This document shows, piece after piece, positions 21,135 to 32,447 of a stretch of DNA of 45,149 nucleotides; the stretch's first letter is position 1; every line of letters starts with the position of its first letter. Source of the DNA: Symbiodinium natans (taxonomy: Eukaryota; Sar; Dinophyceae; Suessiales; Symbiodiniaceae); NCBI GenBank assembly GCA_905221605.1, contig CAJNDS010000986.1, positions 1-45,149 of the forward strand, in the 5' to 3' direction. A model generated the notes under the pieces. The model did no database searches, was not told the DNA's origin, and worked only from the letters and a program-made list of their open reading frames with translations. A program made the position numbers and the translations under genes.

Positions 21135-21275
21135 CACTGCAGACACTAGTCCGTTGCGAATGTACTGGGACTAAACAAAAGAAGAACACTCCGGACGCTC
21201 CCTTCTTTTGTCATGGTGGTGTATCCGGAGAGACCGAAGGTCAGCCGGGCAAGACGAATGCTGGACGGATTCTCC
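21135..21275 (+). repeat. Direct repeat pair, copy A (141 bp)
   Basis: It begins CACTGCAGACACTAGTCCGT and ends GCTGGACGGATTCTCC. Compared with copy B it has substitutions, lacks a 23-bp stretch and differs by two small indels. Start-to-start distance to copy B is 545 bp. Confidence 0.9.
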
Positions 21276-21679
21276 GTACAGCTGAGCTTAGATCACAGAA
21301 ACCTAAACAAATGAAAAGGAATCTGAGGTGAAAGATGCGGAGTGGTCTCTGCTGGTCGGGGATCGGATCATAGCGATCCCGGAGCAGCAGGAGACACGGG
21401 CGCACCCAGATATGCCTCTGGGAAGTGGTGATTAGAAGTGGAGCCATTACGGCCCGACTGGACAGATGAGCCACATTGCACCCATCTGTCCAGCCGGGGC
21501 GCAGGCCACAGCGAGTAAGGCGTGCGGCAAGGAAGACGGAAGGAGGAGAGGTGGTGGCGGTAAAGTTTTTGCTTGCACGTAACGGACAGCACCGAAGAGC
21601 ATTACCAACCTGCGAGCCAAGACTGCGGGCGGGCAGACTCGCAGGCGTACATGCTATGCCGTTGCGTGCATGCAGCAAA
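21276..21679. other. 404-bp spacer between direct repeats
   Basis: No gene recognised. It contains an 11-bp inverted repeat, CTGGACAGATG (21458-21468) and CATCTGTCCAG (21483-21493), with a 14-nt loop. The segment could be internal DNA of a small element bounded by the direct repeats, but no primer-binding site or polypurine tract was identified. Confidence 0.5.
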
Positions 21680-21844
21680 CACTGCAGACACTAGTCCGTT
21701 ACGAATGTACTGGGACTAAACAAAAGAAGAACACTCCGGACGCTCCCTTCTTTTGTCACGGCGGTGAATACGCGGACGCAGATCCGCAGTATCCGGAGAG
21801 ACCGAAGGTCACCGGGCAAGGACAGAATGCTGGACGGATTCTCC
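21680..21844 (+). repeat. Direct repeat pair, copy B (165 bp)
   Basis: Same ends as copy A. It carries 23 extra bases (AATACGCGGACG... to ...GATCCGCAG, starting about 21767) that contain GCGGA/TCCGC arms. The 24-bp length difference is explained by these 23 bases, one base lost and two gained elsewhere. It abuts the C-terminal side of the minus-strand RNase H-like remnant. Confidence 0.9.
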
Positions 21845-21851
21845 AAAGGTT

Positions 21852-22548
21852 TCAGGCTTCAGCTTGACCCGACGGGAGGCTGTCCAAGGCACCTCGGTTC
21901 GTTGGGCAGGCAAAAAACCAGGAGGGATGGGTTATACCCACGACTGAGACTATCAGCAAGATCGTTGCGGAAGTTGCGTGGACAGAGGGGTGACCAGGTG
22001 GCAGCAGACAAGAGAGTAAGTGCAGGAGCCCGCACTGGGCCAGCAACTTCCAGGCTGCTAGAAAATGCTGCGGCGGCTCGTCTGCAGGGAACCATTGAAG
22101 ACGTGCAGCTGCTGCTGTGTGAAGGTGTACTGAAAGAACAGGCAGGCTCCATTGGGCAACCTTACAAAACCTCCAAGTCCAGCAGACGTGGATGTTGCGC
22201 AGGCGTCTGCGAACGCTTCACACTGAAAGTGCGGGGCCAGGAGCAGAGTGCGGAAGTCAGTACCGGACTTGCAGATGTCCAGCCAGAGATCCATAACCTT
22301 CCGGAAAGCATCTGATATAACACGATGCGTGTGCGACAAATCCCAAATTTGAACCCACAAACGTTGGCTGGATGGGGAAAAGGCAGACGGCATTCTGCGC
22401 GACACGAAAGAGGCGGAAGCCAACCGGAGCAGCAGCAAGACCACACGGTCGAGCGGACCAACAGGTCATTGGAAAGGCAGTCCTCCAAGCGCTTCCAGGA
22501 AGCAGGTGAAAGCGCAATGCTCACCAGCGGGGGGCAGTACTGATCTTG
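21852..22548 (-). pseudogene. Decayed retroelement pol remnant with RNase H-like domain
   Basis: On the minus strand one frame reads LDICKSGTDF, then FADACA (22202-22219) and AGLGGFVRLPNG, which fits the first strand and first catalytic Asp of an RNase H fold. The next block, KLLAQCGLLHLLSCLLPPGH (from 22050 downward), lies in another frame, and FRNDLADSLSRG (about 21972 downward) in a third position, so at least two frameshifts break it. In active relatives the second acidic residue is the E of ELLAQ; here it is K, and the third motif reads RND. Upstream, SPASWKRLEDCLSNDLL lies in yet another frame. No intact reverse transcriptase is present. I link it to dinoflagellate elements from memory of similar wording; the element order (DIRS-like or other) is uncertain. 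Confidence 0.6.
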
Positions 22549-22582
22549 ATACAGAGGAGCAAGCGAGGGCCTGACTTGGGTT

Positions 22583-22600
22583 TTTTGCCTGACGGCAAAA
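22583..22600. other. Perfect 7-bp-arm hairpin
   Basis: TTTTGCC-TGAC-GGCAAAA forms a perfect short stem with a 4-nt loop just beyond the 5' side of the minus-strand pol remnant. A terminator-like role is possible on form alone but cannot be supported in this context. Confidence 0.4.
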
Positions 22601-22884
22601 TGGGGGTGCGAAGCACTCTCTGCTTGGCATCAAATCAGGGGGCCACATGGATTACATGGCCCCATTACCTACGACGGAGCTAAGTGTCCAGGGTTTATTT
22701 TCAGGTTTGAGGGTCGGGTTTTTAGGCTCAAAGGTACTCTGTTTGAACCGACAAACAGACGTCGAAGCCAGTCCATTGCTCCTTTCGTGTTTTCGCGTGC
22801 CCTAAACCCTTCCTGGACCATGAAAGTTCCTTCCAGCCCAAGCATCAAAATCGAAATACTAGATACAGGTTACTCTGTTTAGAG
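22601..22884. other. No recognisable gene
   Basis: Unique sequence with a TTTAGG-like fragment near 22700-22725 and nothing else identifiable. Confidence 0.45.
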
Positions 22885-23300
22885 GCGCTTCAAAACGCTC
22901 AAAAACACCAGAATCGCAAGCATAATATTGGAAAAGGTCACGCACGAACAAGTCGGGACAGAGCAGCATCAACATCAAAATACGCAAATCAGATCATTAC
23001 AGATCATTGAGTGATTAGGAAAAGAAGCGCTTCAAAATGCTCAAAACACCAAGATGGCAAGAATAATATTGGAAAGCTTATACACAAACAAGTCGAACCG
23101 AAAAAACATCAACATCAAAGTACGGAAATCGAGTCACTGAGTGATTAGGGTTTCGGAGCGCTTCAAAAAACTCACAAGACCCAAATGATATTGGAAAAGC
23201 CTGTGCACGAAGTCGAAAACAAAAAACATCAAAATACTGCAATTAAGTCACTCAGTGATTGAGGTTTAGAGCGCTTCAAGACACTCAGAACACGGAAAAA
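22885..23300 (+). repeat. Diverging tandem repeat, units of 142, 131 and 113 bp plus a partial
   Basis: GCGCTTCAA begins each unit at 22885, 23027, 23158 and 23271. Each unit contains CTCA(A)AACACC, TAATATTGGAAA or GATATTGGAAA, ACAAGTCG, CATCAA-CATCAA and GTCACTGAGTGATT in the same order. Unit length falls stepwise by internal deletions. It is AT-rich, with no coding signal. Confidence 0.85.
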
Positions 23301-23425
23301 CCGTCGCACGCAGGGCAGCATCTCCTCCGTCTTCGCCGCAAAAGCTGATAACACGAAAAGGAGCAATGGCCTACACCCTGCGCCCTAGACCGAAACCCGG
23401 GACCCTGTAGAACAACAACCCAGCA

Positions 23426-23510
23426 ACGCCTGCAAACAATGAAAATTAACTCCAAAAACCTTGAAAAGTGCTGAAACTACGACCTAGCGACGCCTGCAAA
23501 CAATGAAAAT
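23426..23510 (+). repeat. 21-bp direct repeat, 64 bp apart
   Basis: ACGCCTGCAAACAATGAAAA followed by T occurs at 23426-23446 and 23490-23510 without mismatch. The sequence between them is AT-rich. Confidence 0.85.
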
Positions 23511-24389
23511 CGCTCTGAACAAACTTGCCTAAAAAACAAAATCAAAAAAAAACGTTAATTGATTTTTGTTCAATTTTTCCTTGTTTGAGAAACATTGTCA
23601 ACGAAATGAACAAGATGATCCATACTAACTTTTTGAAACTGAGCCAACCGGCTTGCTTTGGATCAAAATTTAACATATTGAAAATTTTAAAAAACATTAG
23701 AAAAAACGCGGCGTTCAAAAAAAACAGAATGTATTTTTTGTGGAAGTCATAAGTCTTTTTTTTTTTCCTCCACTGCTTCTTCGACGCAACAGCGCCTTTA
23801 AGCTAGAGCAATGAAATTCAAAGAGGGATGAGACGGCGCACCTACCATCAAACCAACATCAAACGAAAGTGCAAAACATCAATTCTCTAAATTAGCCCAA
23901 ACTGTGAACAATTACGTATAATTGCCATGACATAAGTGAGGAGGGTAATACTCGAGGTTGCACTGTCTCTTTCCGCGGCTCGTTTTGAGGGTATAGGCAT
24001 ACTAAACATGGCTGCTACGCGGAGCAGCACAGCAGGCTCAAACCAGAGGCACAAAGACGGCAGAGATCCCGGTAGACATCATCATTCGACAGATCCAGAG
24101 TGGAACCGCGCAGAAGGTCCACAGGCTCGAAGCGGCACAACAGCAAACCGGACACAGCATGAAGAAGAGGCGTAACGCAGGGATGGCTGTGCCATGGGCG
24201 TCGGTATGACCAGGGGCCGGACCGGGAAGAGACGCAAAGTTGGCTGGTTCCGACGGTGCAAGAGTGGCTGATGGCGGGGCCCGAGACGGCGGAGGTGCAG
24301 GCAAAGCAGAGCCATGGTTGATGCATTGGACATGAACTGGCAACGCTCGTGGGACGATGCCAGGACTGGCGGAGAAGGGGGGAAGAAAA
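23511..24389. other. No recognisable gene; flank of the macrosatellite
   Basis: An AT-rich first half (to about 23920) is followed by a GC-richer half. A minus frame covering 24015-24431 is alanine/cysteine/serine-rich without a motif. It crosses into the satellite, so its start lies inside the repeat. Nothing here matches any part of the 1949-bp monomer by eye. Confidence 0.5.
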
Positions 24390-26340
24390 CCGGGGAGGCC
24401 CCGCATGAGCGGCAGCGGAAAAGCAACACATTCATGGATCCTGAAATGGGCCGCGGAAAAATGACATCTGGCACTATTACGAGAAAACTTGTGAAGAAGA
24501 CTTGCAGGAAACTTTCGATTCTGAGAAAGCAACAAAACCTTTTCTGTCCTTGAAAAGCAAACCCTTACAAATAACAGAAAAACTCCTGGAAATTCTACCC
24601 TGCTCAAACCCATAGAATTTTCTGAAACCTCGCGGAAACCTTCGGAAACCCAAGCGGAAACCCAGCGGATACCCAGCGGAAACCCTCGGAAACCCGTGGG
24701 AAACCCAAGGAAACCCAGCGGAAACCCAGCGGAAACCCAGCGGAAACCCTCGGAAACCCTTGGGAAACCCAAGGAAACCCAAAGCCGGTATTCGGAAACC
24801 CATCGGAAACCCCTTAGAACGGAGCCGATTCACCCTTTGGAAAATTACAAAGGTTTAATGAAGGGGAGCAGTGCAGGCAAGGATCGGACGCCGCCTCCAG
24901 TGTTTAATGATTACCGGCGGTTTGCAGAGGGTGAGTGACCAGCAGACACATTGTCAAACTTCACCGCTCCCGTGCATGCTTTGCCGGAGGCCACATGCGT
25001 TCACGCGCAGACAACTCTGGAATTCAAAAGGCTGCACTGCAATTTACTGCAAGGGATCACTTCTGTGAGCACCACACACAGCGCAGACTTCCACCAAACA
25101 TGGACTTCAGATACAAACTTCTTCACAAGCGCACTCACTGGTCACTGGTCACTGGTCCACCTGATCGGGAGGGCTTGGCTACGCGCTGCTACCAAAACTG
25201 CAAGAGCCCTCCTCTAGACTCGAGTCTAGCAACTCCACGACCTATCTCATCGCAGTACTCTACGCAAAACTCGAAAAAATGCCGGCGCAGCGTTCCCAGC
25301 AGCTCTGCTGTCACCACGGATGAAAATAACACTCGGGAACACATCGTCTAGCCATTCACAGCAGCTACCAGGCTACCACAAGGAAACTGCTCTTGGGAGA
25401 TATTTCACGCGCATCTAGCAAGCTGACGAGGTGCGATAAACGTCAGTCAGAGACAGACACTGGCGGAGTCTGCGCCAGGCGCCAGCGCAACGCGCACGCA
25501 ACTCCTGTCAATGGCATTTCCACTTGTCTCAGCTGCTCTGCAGCCTCGTTCCCACTGGCTCCAGGACCCCAAAGCTGCTAATACAGCGTATGGCAAGAAG
25601 CTCACTGCCACTATTAAAAGCATGTTTTCGAAGATTCTGAAATGAACGGCAGCATGTTGAAAACCCTGCCCAGCCATTTGAAACCTCCCACTTCGCAGAC
25701 TTTTCGTTGCAAATGCTAGTAGCTAGCAAACTCGGGCTCAGATGGCAGCAAGAGCTAGTCTGGTTTTGAAAAACCATAACAAACCTAGCAAATCATCTAC
25801 TGGAAAGAATTCCAAATCTTGTAGATAGCCAAAGCTTCATGGGCAGAAACTGCGACTCTGAAAACAGGTCCAGAAATAACACGAAAGCCGTGGCCGCGCA
25901 AGCGTGACCTCCAGAGTTCATCTTCGTCCGGTCGCCAATGCCATTACCAAACACGAGCGGCGCTTCAGAACCACAGAGCAACAGCACAAGGAAGAAGGGC
26001 GGCAGAGACCGAAGACGGCGCGTCAGCTCCAGGCTAACTCGGGCCCATTTTCGGGGCCAAATTCCGGCCCCAGAGCTGTATCTGGCGACCCCCGATTTTG
26101 GGCTTAGGCGTAAGACAAACACCAATTCAGACGGCCCCAAAAATGGGGCCACCAAAAACCATTCCAGGGGCCATCAAGCAACCTCATTTTCGGGCCCCGA
26201 CAAGATCGACCTCTATTGGCACTGGCACAGCCTTCCATAATGGTTTCGGAAATCTTAAGCTGCGTTGGACCTGCAACAATCCCAACCAGTGTAAGCTTGT
26301 GCAAAGAACCTTATACCTCTGCAACAATACTCGTCCTTTA
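24390..26340 (+). repeat. Macrosatellite monomer 1 (1951 bp, left edge of array)
   Basis: Phase is set at CCGGGGAGGCCCCGCATGAG, the leftmost shared sequence. The length is explained by the 1949-bp monomer plus 3 bp where the 49-bp sub-repeat joins ATTACCGG (a stub TTTAATG is left over) minus one A in an A-run near 25275. Sub-blocks in order: GGAAACCC-rich segment (about 24625-24815), 49-bp sub-repeat (24856), CACTGGT x3 (about 25137), palindrome CTAGACTCGAGTCTAG (25214-25229), TGCTAG-TAG-CTAGCA (25714-25728) and the GGCCCC/GGGGCC cluster (26040-26200). Confidence 0.95.
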
Positions 26341-28338
26341 CCGGGGAGGCCCCGCATGAGCGGCAGCGGAAAAGCAACACATTCATGGATCCTGAAATGG
26401 GCCGCGGAAAAATGACATCTGGCACTATTACGAGAAAACTTGTGAAGAAGACTTGCAGGAAACTTTCGATTCTGAGAAAGCAACAAAACCTTTTCTGTCC
26501 TTGAAAAGCAAACCCTTACAAATAACAGAAAAACTCCTGGAAATTCTACCCTGCTCAAACCCATAGAATTTTCTGAAACCTCGCGGAAACCTTCGGAAAC
26601 CCAAGCGGAAACCCAGCGGATACCCAGCGGAAACCCTCGGAAACCCGTGGGAAACCCAAGGAAACCCAGCGGAAACCCAGCGGAAACCCAGCGGAAACCC
26701 TCGGAAACCCTTGGGAAACCCAAGGAAACCCAAAGCCGGTATTCGGAAACCCATCGGAAACCCCTTAGAACGGAGCCGATTCACCCTTTGGAAAATTACA
26801 AAGGTTTAATGAAGGGGAGCAGTGCAGGCAAGGATCGGACGCCGCCTCCAGTGTTTAATGAAGGGGAGCAGTGCAGGCAAGGATCGGACGCCGCCTCCAG
26901 TGTTATATTACCGGCGGTTTGCAGAGGGTGAGTGACCAGCAGACACATTGTCAAACTTCACCGCTCCCGTGCATGCTTTGCCGGAGGCCACATGCGTTCA
27001 CGCGCAGACAACTCTGGAATTCAAAAGGCTGCACTGCAATTTACTGCAAGGGATCACTTCTGTGAGCACCACACACAGCGCAGACTTCCACCAAACATGG
27101 ACTTCAGATACAAACTTCTTCACAAGCGCACTCACTGGTCACTGGTCACTGGTCCACCTGATCGGGAGGGCTTGGCTACGCGCTGCTACCAAAACTGCAA
27201 GAGCCCTCCTCTAGACTCGAGTCTAGCAACTCCACGACCTATCTCATCGCAGTACTCTACGCAAAACTCGAAAAAAATGCCGGCGCAGCGTTCCCAGCAG
27301 CTCTGCTGTCACCACGGATGAAAATAACACTCGGGAACACATCGTCTAGCCATTCACAGCAGCTACCAGGCTACCACAAGGAAACTGCTCTTGGGAGATA
27401 TTTCACGCGCATCTAGCAAGCTGACGAGGTGCGATAAACGTCAGTCAGAGACAGACACTGGCGGAGTCTGCGCCAGGCGCCAGCGCAACGCGCACGCAAC
27501 TCCTGTCAATGGCATTTCCACTTGTCTCAGCTGCTCTGCAGCCTCGTTCCCACTGGCTCCAGGACCCCAAAGCTGCTAATACAGCGTATGGCAAGAAGCT
27601 CACTGCCACTATTAAAAGCATGTTTTCGAAGATTCTGAAATGAACGGCAGCATGTTGAAAACCCTGCCCAGCCATTTGAAACCTCCCACTTCGCAGACTT
27701 TTCGTTGCAAATGCTAGTAGCTAGCAAACTCGGGCTCAGATGGCAGCAAGAGCTAGTCTGGTTTTGAAAAACCATAACAAACCTAGCAAATCATCTACTG
27801 GAAAGAATTCCAAATCTTGTAGATAGCCAAAGCTTCATGGGCAGAAACTGCGACTCTGAAAACAGGTCCAGAAATAACACGAAAGCCGTGGCCGCGCAAG
27901 CGTGACCTCCAGAGTTCATCTTCGTCCGGTCGCCAATGCCATTACCAAACACGAGCGGCGCTTCAGAACCACAGAGCAACAGCACAAGGAAGAAGGGCGG
28001 CAGAGACCGAAGACGGCGCGTCAGCTCCAGGCTAACTCGGGCCCATTTTCGGGGCCAAATTCCGGCCCCAGAGCTGTATCTGGCGACCCCCGATTTTGGG
28101 CTTAGGCGTAAGACAAACACCAATTCAGACGGCCCCAAAAATGGGGCCACCAAAAACCATTCCAGGGGCCATCAAGCAACCTCATTTTCGGGCCCCGACA
28201 AGATCGACCTCTATTGGCACTGGCACAGCCTTCCATAATGGTTTCGGAAATCTTAAGCTGCGTTGGACCTGCAACAATCCCAACCAGTGTAAGCTTGTGC
28301 AAAGAACCTTATACCTCTGCAACAATACTCGTCCTTTA
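26341..28338 (+). repeat. Macrosatellite monomer 2 (1998 bp)
   Basis: 1949 bp plus one complete extra 49-bp sub-repeat (TTTAATGAAGGGGAGCAGTG...; two copies at 26805-26902). Otherwise almost identical to monomer 1. Confidence 0.97.
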
Positions 28339-30386
28339 CCGGGGAGGCCCCGCATGAGCGGCAGCGGAAAAGCAACACATTCATGGATCCTGAAATGGGC
28401 CGCGGAAAAATGACATCTGGCACTATTACGAGAAAACTTGTGAAGAAGACTTGCAGGAAACTTTCGATTCTGAGAAAGCAACAAAACCTTTTCTGTCCTT
28501 GAAAAGCAAACCCTTACAAATAACAGAAAAACTCCTGGAAATTCTACCCTGCTCAAACCCATAGAATTTTCTGAAACCTCGCGGAAACCTTCGGAAACCC
28601 AAGCGGAAACCCAGCGGATACCCAGCGGAAACCCTCGGAAACCCGTGGGAAACCCAAGGAAACCCAGCGGAAACCCAGCGGAAACCCAGCGGAAACCCTC
28701 GGAAACCCTTGGGAAACCCAAGGAAACCCAAAGCCGGTATTCGGAAACCCATCGGAAACCCCTTAGAACGGAGCCGATTCACCCTTTGGAAAATTACAAA
28801 GGTTTAATGAAGGGGAGCAGTGCAGGCAAGGATCGGACGCCGCCTTCAAAGGTTTAATGAAGGGGAGCAGTGCAGGCAAGGATCGGACGCCGCCTCCAGT
28901 GTTTAATGAAGGGGAGCAGTGCAGGCAAGGATCGGACGCCGCCTCCAGTGTTATATTACCGGCGGTTTGCAGAGGGTGAGTGACCAGCAGACACATTGTC
29001 AAACTTCACCGCTCCCGTGCATGCTTTGCCGGAGGCCACATGCGTTCACGCGCAGACAACTCTGGAATTCAAAAGGCTGCACTGCAATTTACTGCAAGGG
29101 ATCACTTCTGTGAGCACCACACACAGCGCAGACTTCCACCAAACATGGACTTCAGATACAAACTTCTTCACAAGCGCACTCACTGGTCACTGGTCACTGG
29201 TCCACCTGATCGGGAGGGCTTGGCTACGCGCTGCTACCAAAACTGCAAGAGCCCTCCTCTAGACTCGAGTCTAGCAACTCCACGACCTATCTCATCGCAG
29301 TACTCTACGCAAAACTCGAAAAAAATGCCGGCGCAGCGTTCCCAGCAGCTCTGCTGTCACCACGGATGAAAATAACACTCGGGAACACATCGTCTAGCCA
29401 TTCACAGCAGCTACCAGGCTACCACAAGGAAACTGCTCTTGGGAGATATTTCACGCGCATCTAGCAAGCTGACGAGGTGCGATAAACGTCAGTCAGAGAC
29501 AGACACTGGCGGAGTCTGCGCCAGGCGCCAGCGCAACGCGCACGCAACTCCTGTCAATGGCATTTCCACTTGTCTCAGCTGCTCTGCAGCCTCGTTCCCA
29601 CTGGCTCCAGGACCCCAAAGCTGCTAATACAGCGTATGGCAAGAAGCTCACTGCCACTATTAAAAGCATGTTTTCGAAGATTCTGAAATGAACGGCAGCA
29701 TGTTGAAAACCCTGCCCAGCCATTTGAAACCTCCCACTTCGCAGACTTTTCGTTGCAAATGCTAGTAGCTAGCAAACTCGGGCTCAGATGGCAGCAAGAG
29801 CTAGTCTGGTTTTGAAAAACCATAACAAACCTAGCAAATCATCTACTGGAAAGAATTCCAAATCTTGTAGATAGCCAAAGCTTCATGGGCAGAAACTGCG
29901 ACTCTGAAAACAGGTCCAGAAATAACACGAAAGCCGTGGCCGCGCAAGCGTGACCTCCAGAGTTCATCTTCGTCCGGTCGCCAATGCCATTACCAAACAC
30001 GAGCGGCGCTTCAGAACCACAGAGCAACAGCACAAGGAAGAAGGGCGGCAGAGACCGAAGACGGCGCGTCAGCTCCAGGCTAACTCGGGCCCATTTTCGG
30101 GGCCAAATTCCGGCCCCAGAGCTGTATCTGGCGACCCCCGATTTTGGGCTTAGGCGTAAGACAAACACCAATTCAGACGGCCCCAAAAATGGGGCCACCA
30201 AAAACCATTCCAGGGGCCATCAAGCAACCTCATTTTCGGGCCCCGACAAGATCGACCTCTATTGGCACTGGCACAGCCTTCCATAATGGTTTCGGAAATC
30301 TTAAGCTGCGTTGGACCTGCAACAATCCCAACCAGTGTAAGCTTGTGCAAAGAACCTTATACCTCTGCAACAATACTCGTCCTTTA
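28339..30386 (+). repeat. Macrosatellite monomer 3 (2048 bp)
   Basis: Three copies of the sub-repeat (28803-28950, periods 50 and 49) account for the extra 99 bp. The first copy ends CTTCAAAGG, copying the sequence that normally precedes the sub-repeat, which points to slippage at AAAGGTTTAATG. Confidence 0.97.
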
Positions 30387-32447
30387 CCGGGGAGGCCCCG
30401 CATGAGCGGCAGCGGAAAAGCAACACATTCATGGATCCTGAAATGGGCCGCGGAAAAATGACATCTGGCACTATTACGAGAAAACTTGTGAAGAAGACTT
30501 GCAGAAAACTTTCGATTCTGAGAAAGCAACAAAACCTTTTCTGTCCTTGAAAAGCAAACCCTTACAAATAACAGAAAAACTCCTGGAAATTCTACCCTGC
30601 TCAAACCCATAGAATTTTCTGAAACCTCGCGGAAACCTTCGGAAACCCAAGCGGAACCCAGCGGATACCCAGCGGAAACCCTCGGAAACCCGTGGGAAAC
30701 CCAAGGAAACCCAGCGGAAACCCAGCGGAAACCCAGCGGAAACCCAGCGGAAACCCTCGGAAACCCTTGGGAAACCCAAGGAAACCCAAAGCCGGTATTC
30801 GGAAACCCATCGAACCCAAGACGGAGCCGATTCACCTTTGGAAAATTACAAGGTTTTAATGAAGGGGAGCAGTGCAGGCAAGGACTCGGACGCGCCTCCA
30901 GTGTTTAATGAGGGGACGCAGTGAGGCAAGTCGGACCGACCCGCCTTCCAGTGTTTAATGAGGGGCAGCAGTGCAGCAAGGATCGGACGCCGCCTCCAGT
31001 GTTGATAATTACCGGCGGTTTTGACACGAGGGTGGTGACCAGCTAGACATTGTCAAAAAACCTTCACCGCCCTACCCCCCAGTGCATTGCTTTGCCGGAG
31101 GCACATGCGTTCACGCGCCGACAAACTCTGGAATTCAAAAGGTGCCTTGAATTACTGCAAGGGATTACACTTCTGTTGAGAAAAAACACACAGCGCAGAC
31201 TCCACCAAAACATGGACTCTTCAGATACACTTCTTCCAAGCGCACTCAATGGTCATGTCACTGGTCCACTGATCGGGAGGGCTTGGCTACGCGCTGCTAC
31301 CAAAACTGCAAGAGCCCTCCTCTAGACTCGAGCCTAGCAACTCCACGACCTATCTCATCGCAGTACTCTACGCAAAACTCGAAAAAAATGCCGGCGCAGC
31401 GTTCCCAGCAGCTCTGCTGTCACCACGGATGAAAATAACACTCGGGAACACATCGTCTAGCCATTCACATCAGCTACCAGGCTACCACAAGGAAACTGCT
31501 CTTGGGAGATATTTCACGCGCATCTAGCAAGCTGACGAGGTGCGATAAACGTCAGTCAGAGACAGACACTGGCGGAGCTGCGCCAGGCGCCAGCGCAACG
31601 CGCACGCAACTCCTGTCAATGGCATTTCCACTTGTCTCAGCTGCTCTGCAGCCTCGTTCCCACTGGCTCCAGGACCCCAAAGCTGCTAATACAGCGTATG
31701 GCAAGAAGCTCACTGCCACTATTAAAAGCATGTTCTCGAAGATTCTGAAATGAACGGCAGCATGTTGAAAACCCTGCCCAGCCATTTGAAACCTCCCACT
31801 TCGCAGACTTTTCGTTGCAAATGCTAGTAGCTAGCAAACTCGGGCTCAGATGGCAGCAAGAGCTAGTCTGGTTTTAAAAAACCATAACAAACCTAGCAAA
31901 TCATCTACTGGAAAGAATTCCAAATCTTGTAGATAGCCAAAGCTTCATGGGCAGAAACTGCGACTCTGAAAACAGGTCCAGAAATAACACGAAAGCCGTG
32001 GCCGCGCAAGCGTGACCTCCCGAGTTCATCTTCGTCCGGTCGCCAATGCCATTACCAAACACGAGCGGCGCTTCAGAACCACAGAGCAACAGCACAAGGA
32101 AGAAGGGCGGCAGAGACCGAAGACGGCGCGTCAGCTCCAGGCTAACTCGGGCCCATTTTCGGGGCCAAATTCCGGCCCCAGAGCTGTATCTGGCGACCCC
32201 CGATTTTGGGCTTAGGCGTAAGACAAACACCAATTCAGACGGCCCCAAAAATGGGGCCACCAAAACCCATTCCAGGGGCCATCAAGCAACCTCATTTTCG
32301 GGCCCCGACAAGATCGACCTCTATTGGCACTGGCACAGCCTTCCATAATGGTTTCGGAAATCTTAAGCTGCGTTGGACCTCAACAATCCCAACCAGTGTA
32401 AGCTTGTGCAAAGAACCTTATACCTCTGCAACAATACTCGTCCTTTA
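30387..32447 (+). repeat. Macrosatellite monomer 4 (2061 bp) with an indel-dense stretch
   Basis: It carries three degenerate sub-repeats (about 30858-31003) and dense 1-3-base indels between about 30650 and 31265, many in homopolymers. Outside that stretch it matches the other monomers closely. It has the 1-base GGAGTCTGCG to GGAGCTGCG deletion (31577), a palindrome-breaking T-to-C (31334) and a lost G in GGACCTGCAAC (about 32380). Confidence 0.95.

Noticed and set aside
21135-21844. Calling the direct repeats LTRs of an intact retrotransposon
   Set aside because: Only 404 bp lie between them, with no primer-binding site, polypurine tract or coding region. The pol remnant lies outside, on the minus strand.
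24625-24815. CRISPR-like appearance of GGAAACCC units
   Set aside because: Spacing is only 10-11 bp with no unique spacers, and the context is eukaryotic satellite DNA.
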